64,000 bases of DNA. Origin: Topomyia yanbarensis. Taxonomy: Eukaryota; Arthropoda; Insecta; Diptera; Culicidae. Below, piece after piece: positions 58,001-64,000 of this stretch. The stretch spans positions 251,587,556 to 251,651,555 of the forward strand of contig NC_080672.1 of NCBI RefSeq assembly GCF_030247195.1, read 5' to 3'. The translations under genes were made by a program, and so were the position numbers. Position 1 is the stretch's first letter; each line of letters begins with the position of its first letter. The notes below the pieces were generated by a model, which did not search any database, was not told where the DNA came from, and saw only the letters and a program-made list of their open reading frames with translations.

Positions 58001-61000
58001 CATTGATTGGTCGTTATTTCCACTCGTTTGACCCTCACTCGGCGAGCGTTTCACGATCTTAGGCAGGCACAGGTAAATCCGAACTTTCCACCGGGAAAAT
58101 CATATGGAAAATCGGATTTACGTCCCTTGATTTATTGAACTGCTAGTGCTAAAATATTCATATCGTGTACCTAACAATGAACCACTGTTTTTCCGCCAAT
58201 AAAACTTTACTGCTACATGATTTGTGGCGGCAATTCTCGCCGCCATCGCACTGTTCCGAAAACAGAAGCGACACTGTAATTGATAGTAACGCATCACGAG
58301 CCGTTGCATGTCAACTGGATAGAATGAATGCGTGGAAAAAAGACTACGTTGACACAACAACGGCACCTGGCATTGCTCGGACTAGTTAGAACTGAACGCA
58401 GTAGGCGGTGGTGCCATAGATTTATGATAGTTTTGGTTTTATGATTTAAACTGGTTCACCCGAATCGGTACAGGGGGTCACATTTATACCGTCAAGTGTT
58501 GACAGCTGTAAACTCCACTACATTGAGTGATTCTTCCGTGGAAAGAGCCCACCAACGAAGCGATACACGCGCGATCATCACACACAGGGCTTAATCCGCG
58601 TATCACACGAATCACAAAAGTCATATCTGTCGCTAACTCGACTAATTAGTACAATGGAGTAGGGCAAATGGCACTCGGAAACTTACTGTCACGTTCGCAC
58701 ATTCCCGCTTCAGACTACGATAACAATACTGGTATTGTTTACGAACGACGAGTTATATTACAGTTATTAAAGCTTCTCGAACAGTGTGTGGTGAAAAGGT
58801 GTGATGCGATGTAGTGTTAAAACAATTGGCAGGAAAAAGCACCTGAATTACAATTGACAGACTGAGATCCCAGGGTTGAACTCATCCAAATCTTTGTTCT
58901 TCTTGTAAAAAAAACTATGGATCCAAAATCTACAAAACGCCAGGAATTCTGCAAAATGTTGCCTAAATGTATTTAGACTGATTTCAGTTGGACTACAGCA
59001 CTGCCATCTGATTGTTCTTCTGTCTCGATGTAATAGTCGAACAGATAGACTCACATATGCTCACGCTCAGAACCAACCGAGAACATGCACTGACTATGCG
59101 TTTTGTCGATGGAGAGCAAAGCGCAGATCATCATCATATAATTAAACACTAAAAGTGCATATAATTAGTTCTATTGCCATTCTGCTCTGCCGTCACTGGG
59201 CTCGATGTTCACTCGGCGAGCCGCATTTTATATACATAATTTCGCTGATTATGGCTCCCAGTCTTTACTCTCAAATACCCAGTACATGCTGTCTGCCAAT
59301 TCACGAGGATGAGGACAACGACGGCGACGACGACGCACCGAGCCGAGGCACAGTAAACGGAATGTTTGTATTTATATGCTAATAATCAAAACATGAGATA
59401 TTCATGTTCACGCAGTGCAATTTATAATAATGTTTAATTATATGTTCTGTTTTAATTTTCTTTTCTATTTTTTTTTTGCTTCCACATCACATCACTTCAC
59501 TTTGTTTGATTTTTTTACAAATTTTCAGTGTACCCAACGCATAGTAGACTGCGTCAATCTGTTTCGAATAAGCCCAGGCCAGTACTCAGGGGTTACGTCA
59601 CATTAGGGCTATACACTCAGTATGGTTCAGTATCGGGTAAAACCTTAGAGAGACACTGATGGGACAGAAAAACTTCCTCACAATTAATTAACGCATCAGA
59701 ACATGTTCATCAAATGGCCTGCGTTAAGCCAAACCGAACTGAGCGCCATAATTTTTTTCTTGTATTTTTCGTGCCAAAATTCATTTTGCGCTGACTTAGC
59801 ATTCACATAAAAGTTAAAGAACACTTACTTGCTTTCGTTAGTTATTTGAGTTCCCAAAAAATAATAGATATTGAAGTTCCTAGTGTTACATTGGATGCTA
59901 CAGCGATTCTAAAGCATGCACTTCAAAATGGCTCTTGGTTCTCTTTGGCTTAACACAGGCCAAATGCTTGAAATACAATACACACCGGCTCAAATGTCTA
60001 CTTGTATTACACTGCATCTGCATCTTGGCACCAGAAACTGCTCACTTGTTAGTGGCCTTTTTGTCAGACATTTTAACAAAGCAGCACTCGAGCCTAATGA
60101 AATGTAAGCAGGTGTGAAATTTTTGCTGCACTCTTTCTCACTCTGTCTTGGTGGTCGGAACACAAGGGAGGAGCGATATTTTTGCAGTTTAAGCTAAAAA
60201 ACATTTCACTTTCAAAGCTATTTATTTATTATTCATTTCAAGACAAAGTGGCTAAGTCGAAGCGCATGCCAATTAATCGAACCATGCATGCTACTTTATG
60301 CAGAGGGTGTGCTGGCGGTGGTGAAGTGGTCTTATCTTTTTCCCTGCGATGAGCATAGTAGGCTTCGTTTGCTTTCTCATTAAATCCCGCTCGACTAGCT
60401 AATTAATGTGCGATAATTTATATCGCACAGCATTTACAGCTGGTAAATGTTTTAACGATTCATTAAACTTTTATTTTCGTGCCTGATAGTTTAAACTGTT
60501 TGATCCGCACGGGCCTGATGGTGTGGGTGTGCTTTTGTTGCAAAATTCCTATTGTGTTTTTTAGAGTACGCAACTGACACGGCGTTAGGGTATTGCTTTG
60601 TAGGATCAGCTCCAGTCTTCGAATTTCCCAATACAATATATCTTACTTTGTGTTGCCATGAAACTGCAACTTGTTGAAAGCGCCAGGGTTACACACAAGG
60701 TTCACCTCAGCGCTGCGGCGGAGAATGCGTTGAAAAACATGCGAATTGCGTGCGTGGTGGGCCAAATTTGACAGCCCTGCTGCTAATGGCGGAGATGCGG
60801 TATGCAGTAGTGCCAGCAGCCATCAAACTGCCCATTCGTCCAGACAAGCGTGAAATTGTGATACCTGCGAATTAAGCCAGCCATGAAACTGGTTGTGTGA
60901 ACGATTGTTCGCATGTTTTGACGGGGAAAATGGTTTGAAGGCGATGGCTCAATGCGCTAATGGGAAACTGATAGAAACGTCAATGTCAATTGTTTTATAT

Positions 61001-61299
61001 TTTTTTCAGAAAGTAAACAACGATTGGTATACTAATAAAGGGAGGATTCGCGCAATTGTGTGTTGATATAATATACTTTTCAGGAGTTATAAAGGTTTGG
61101 GTACCTTCGAATACTTGTATATTTCCACCGTTCCTTCAATCTTCAAATTTTATGATGAAGAAACAAATGTAATAACATTTTATTTCATGAAAATAACTGA
61201 AATAAAACAGTTATCATTTTTTTCGAAGAAATTTCCGGACTTTTTCGTTGAACGGCAACATCATCCGGCGCACACTCTTTAGTTACGGTATTGGCTAAC
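55041..61299. other. Long non-coding region, CpG-richer at 55.9-57.3 kb
   Basis: No coding or transposon recognised. Open frames at 55641-56222 (plus) and neighbours are not protein-like. 57115-57146 is a CGATA-rich hairpin. The frames in this stretch do not contain the conserved Iroquois N-terminal block. Confidence 0.4.
57115..57146. repeat. CGATA-rich hairpin
   Basis: Arms CGCCATCGATA (57115-57125) and TATCGATGGCG (57136-57146), perfect over 11 bp, around a 10-base loop that contains another CG-TTATCGG. The word TATCGAT resembles the DREF site and CGATA repeats resemble insulator motifs of Drosophila. Function unknown here. Confidence 0.55.
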
Positions 61300-61850
61300 T
61301 GATTTCGCCAATTCTTCGTCTGACCAATGTCGCTTCTTTCATCTTAAATTTTCGATTCATATTGCCGGGGGACGGAGCGGTGGACACTGTATGTTGCTTG
61401 AGCCATCGATTGGGTTGCATTCTTTCTCGATAGTATTTATAGCCTTCTCAGGGATGAATTTGCCGCACAGCACAGCGGTTAGCATTCAGTTTTTTCGTCA
61501 AATCATAATCCAATATGTTCGGATCAGCATTGACTTTTAGAATGACCTTGAATGGCAGTTGACGATAAATGGTGGCTATCCGACGCTTGGTTTACACTTT
61601 AACTCTGATCAGTGCAAACTGAACGATAGAAACAGTTACTATCATTATGTTCCTTTGCTTTAATGTGGTAATCTGTCGAGATGAGTTAATTGCAGAAGAA
61701 AGAAGTGCTACAGCCAAATATGAAAGCTATTCATTTCCGGCCTTTTCGCATAATACCGAAAATTCGTGATATGAAATATTTGCTGATGGTAAAAATGAAG
61801 GGTGGTATTACGGAAAACGCCTTTATAGAGTTCTACCAAGCCAGTCATTT
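61300..61850 (-). pseudogene. Possible Tc1/mariner transposase N-terminal relic
   Basis: Minus strand around 61560-61400: LPFKVILKVNADPNILDYDL then TKKLNANRCAVRQI, ending with KYYRERMQPN. The TKKLNxNxxxVRxI piece resembles the helix-turn-helix and following linker of mariner/ITm transposases. No catalytic block follows. A separate frame at 61310-61270 reads WSDEELAKSVSQY. Weak evidence. Confidence 0.35.
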
Positions 61851-64000
61851 TTCGTAACCACTTGCAACAAGTTATTGTGGGTGACAACGCTCTAGTGAAG
61901 ATCCTAATATACGAGCGACCGAAAACGAAAGTCGCAAAAACAGAACATGCTTCGTATAATCCGTTTAAAATATATTAGAATATAAAAATCGGAAATAAAC
62001 TTCAAGCGTAAAAACCGGACAGTGATCCTTAAGTATAAGAATCGCTTAAAACATGTTCAACCGCAAAACTCGTCAAGGATTAACCCTCAGTATAAAAATC
62101 GGTTAAAAATAAACAAATCGTTCGCAGGAGCATCCGTATATCGTGGTGTTCGAGATTAAAAGTCCGCTAACAGATACTACTTTTTAAGAATCGGATATAT
62201 TTTTTTCTGGTTGTTTTATTCGACTCTTACAAAGAAAAGTCCCAATCAGGTTTTTATGCTTGCCATTTATATCCGGTTTTTATATTCGAATGTATTTGAA
62301 GCGGGTTTTACGAAGCTTGTTCAGTCATTGCGGCTACAAGATGTGATACTATTTACTTGCACCGTGATCATAATAAATAAAAGATTTAAGTCATATTTGG
62401 AAGAAATGAAATTCTTCACGAAAGATACATCTAGGAACAATTTCCCGGTATTTCGAATGGTGTTTTGGGGTAAAAATCCGGGTAGACCTTCCCGCTTCCT
62501 CCTACCTGTCACTGCACGTACAAAACATAATGCGATAGTATCATTACATACACTTCATCTTTGCACATCCACTACCATACCGGAATCACAAACAATGGCC
62601 ATATTTGTGGGGGCTGTTCAGGTAATACTAATGATAAAAGCTGCGTCAAGTATCTCAAAATCAGCAATCAGCACCGTCATCGAGGAAGTTCGCACTCGTG
62701 ACCCGTAAGGGGAAAAACAAGAACAAACAGATATTCACGAATATGAAGGCAGTAACCACGATGATGACACGGAAGCGTACGAGATATAAATAAACGACCG
62801 CAATGATGCTTTTGGCGAGGGAAAAATATTACCACCCGCAATCACTAGTCGCTCGCACAAGATCTGCCGGACAAGTTTCAAAATTTGACTTATAAATTTT
62901 ATTAGTTACATCAGGAAAATATAAAAAAACCCTCGGTTCCTCTAGGCTAACGCAGTCAGTAGAAGTTTTATAGAAGACTGAGGAATTAAATTCTCTAAAA
63001 ATGAGCATTTTATCGCTAGTAACTACCCCGTTTAACAAATCTCGGATGTCAGAACTGCGTGGTCTAACTCAAAAGTACTAGGCAAACAAAACATTCAAAT
63101 TTGCAGATGACAATGTAGTCGAGATGACCGTTTTTGTTTTCCCGTTATTTTAATGCTAAGGAATTTCAATTGACACTCATTTTCATTGCAACCAGCTGTA
63201 GCATTTTAGTCACTTTCTATGGTTTCCATTTAATGTCCATGCGAGTTCAAAACCGTCGTAACGATTCAGCGAACGGACATCAATAGATAATAACGAAGAG
63301 CAACTAACATGGTGCAACTGGTTGAATCGAGAAGTCACTAAGGTGGGTTTATTGTTTCAATTTTATATTTTCAGTATGTGACAGTCTTACGTCCTATTTT
63401 TGTTCATAATGGAATAAAATGAAAGGGAAATGGCCAGAAATCACGGAGAAACGGGAGCAAAAATGATAAATCAATTCCAATCACCTTAAGAGCAACACTT
63501 TTATCTTTTATATACACACAACTCGAGTCCTTTCAAAATTGTGCAACGATCCTCTCCTTTTTGAAGAACCCTTACGTCTTTATTATCCGTAAGACAGATG
63601 CGTTAGGTGTAACAGCTTTAATCGAAACTGTTTCTCAAATTCTTTTAAAACAATCAAATGTAATCAATAATCAGTGTTCGTTCGATTTGTGAACGATTTC
63701 TGGGCAGTTTTTTTAATAGAATAAATTCTGAGCAGCTTTTTTAGAAGATTAAATCATTGAAATTTATATTTCAAATTCAACTTTAATAATTCGTCGATAT
63801 ACTATACCAGAACACATATTTTTAGGATTTTTAGTTTCTATATTGTCTTAGATTGGGAATTGTTTTCACTATGAACTTCTAGTAATTATCTAAAGTCATC
63901 GGAATTAATACATTTACGTAATAATTTTTTAAGCACCCCCTCGCCACCGAGTAAAATCCTGGTTGTAATTGAAGATCAGCATGATTCGAACGTATTTGCT
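61851..64000. other. Nothing recognised
   Basis: AT-rich, non-coding. The longest frame (62211-62708, plus) shows no known domain. Confidence 0.4.

Noticed and set aside
62211..62708. 165-codon plus-strand frame
   Set aside because: No similarity to a known family and no neighbouring gene.
1..64000. CRISPR arrays, operons, bacterial-type regulatory sites
   Set aside because: The window is eukaryotic (introns, LINEs, homeobox gene); no regularly spaced identical repeats seen.

Overview
This window looks like a piece of an insect nuclear genome, most likely a mosquito and probably a culicine (Aedes/Culex type). It is AT-rich, gene-poor and full of degraded transposons. The one host gene I can support is an Iroquois-class (TALE) homeobox gene on the minus strand. 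The species call is inference: the Iroquois protein is insect-like, and the repeats (paired LINE ORFs, Tc1/mariner relics with an NPPNVPQLRP transposase motif, tRNA-derived SINEs, TTAA-flanked MITEs) fit mosquitoes.

Host gene. Exon 37414-37733 encodes the homeodomain and the acidic stretch after it. It splices in phase across an intron of about 11.2 kb to exon 25090-26258, which carries the IRO box, long His/Gln/Asn tracts and the apparent C-terminus. The residues after the homeodomain and around the IRO box resemble araucan/caupolican more than mirror. I found no exon for the N-terminal part between 37734 and 64000, so the upstream intron probably exceeds 26 kb. The apparent stop codon overlaps a consensus 5' splice site, so the C-terminus is not certain.

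Transposons, left to right: a Tc1/mariner element (1127-3045) with a LINE fragment inserted in its transposase; a LINE with one long intact ORF (5431-9009); Tc1 and reverse transcriptase fragments and a hAT-like MITE (10.6-11.8 kb); a mosquito-type dispersed repeat (12.5-13.4 kb); a transposase relic split by a MITE (16.8-17.6 kb), with a second copy of that MITE at 22.3 kb; a pogo-like MITE (18.2-18.6 kb); a decayed R1/LOA-like LINE (19.5-21.0 kb); a decayed LINE with a nested hAT-like MITE (31.5-33.4 kb) inside the Iroquois intron; a piggyBac-type MITE (40.1 kb); a second LINE related to the one at 5.4-9.0 kb (42.5-46.3 kb); a piggyBac-type element (47.8-48.6 kb); foldback elements at 52.8, 53.2 and 53.8 kb, the last beside or inside a mariner transposase relic (about 53.7-55.0 kb); and a transposase relic near 61.5 kb.

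The stretch of about 33.5-40.1 kb around the homeodomain exon has no transposon I can recognise, which would suit intronic regulatory DNA. The most unusual observation is that both related LINE ORF2s carry in-frame degenerate tandem modules ahead of the endonuclease domain, and both end in a hexanucleotide tail rather than poly(A).
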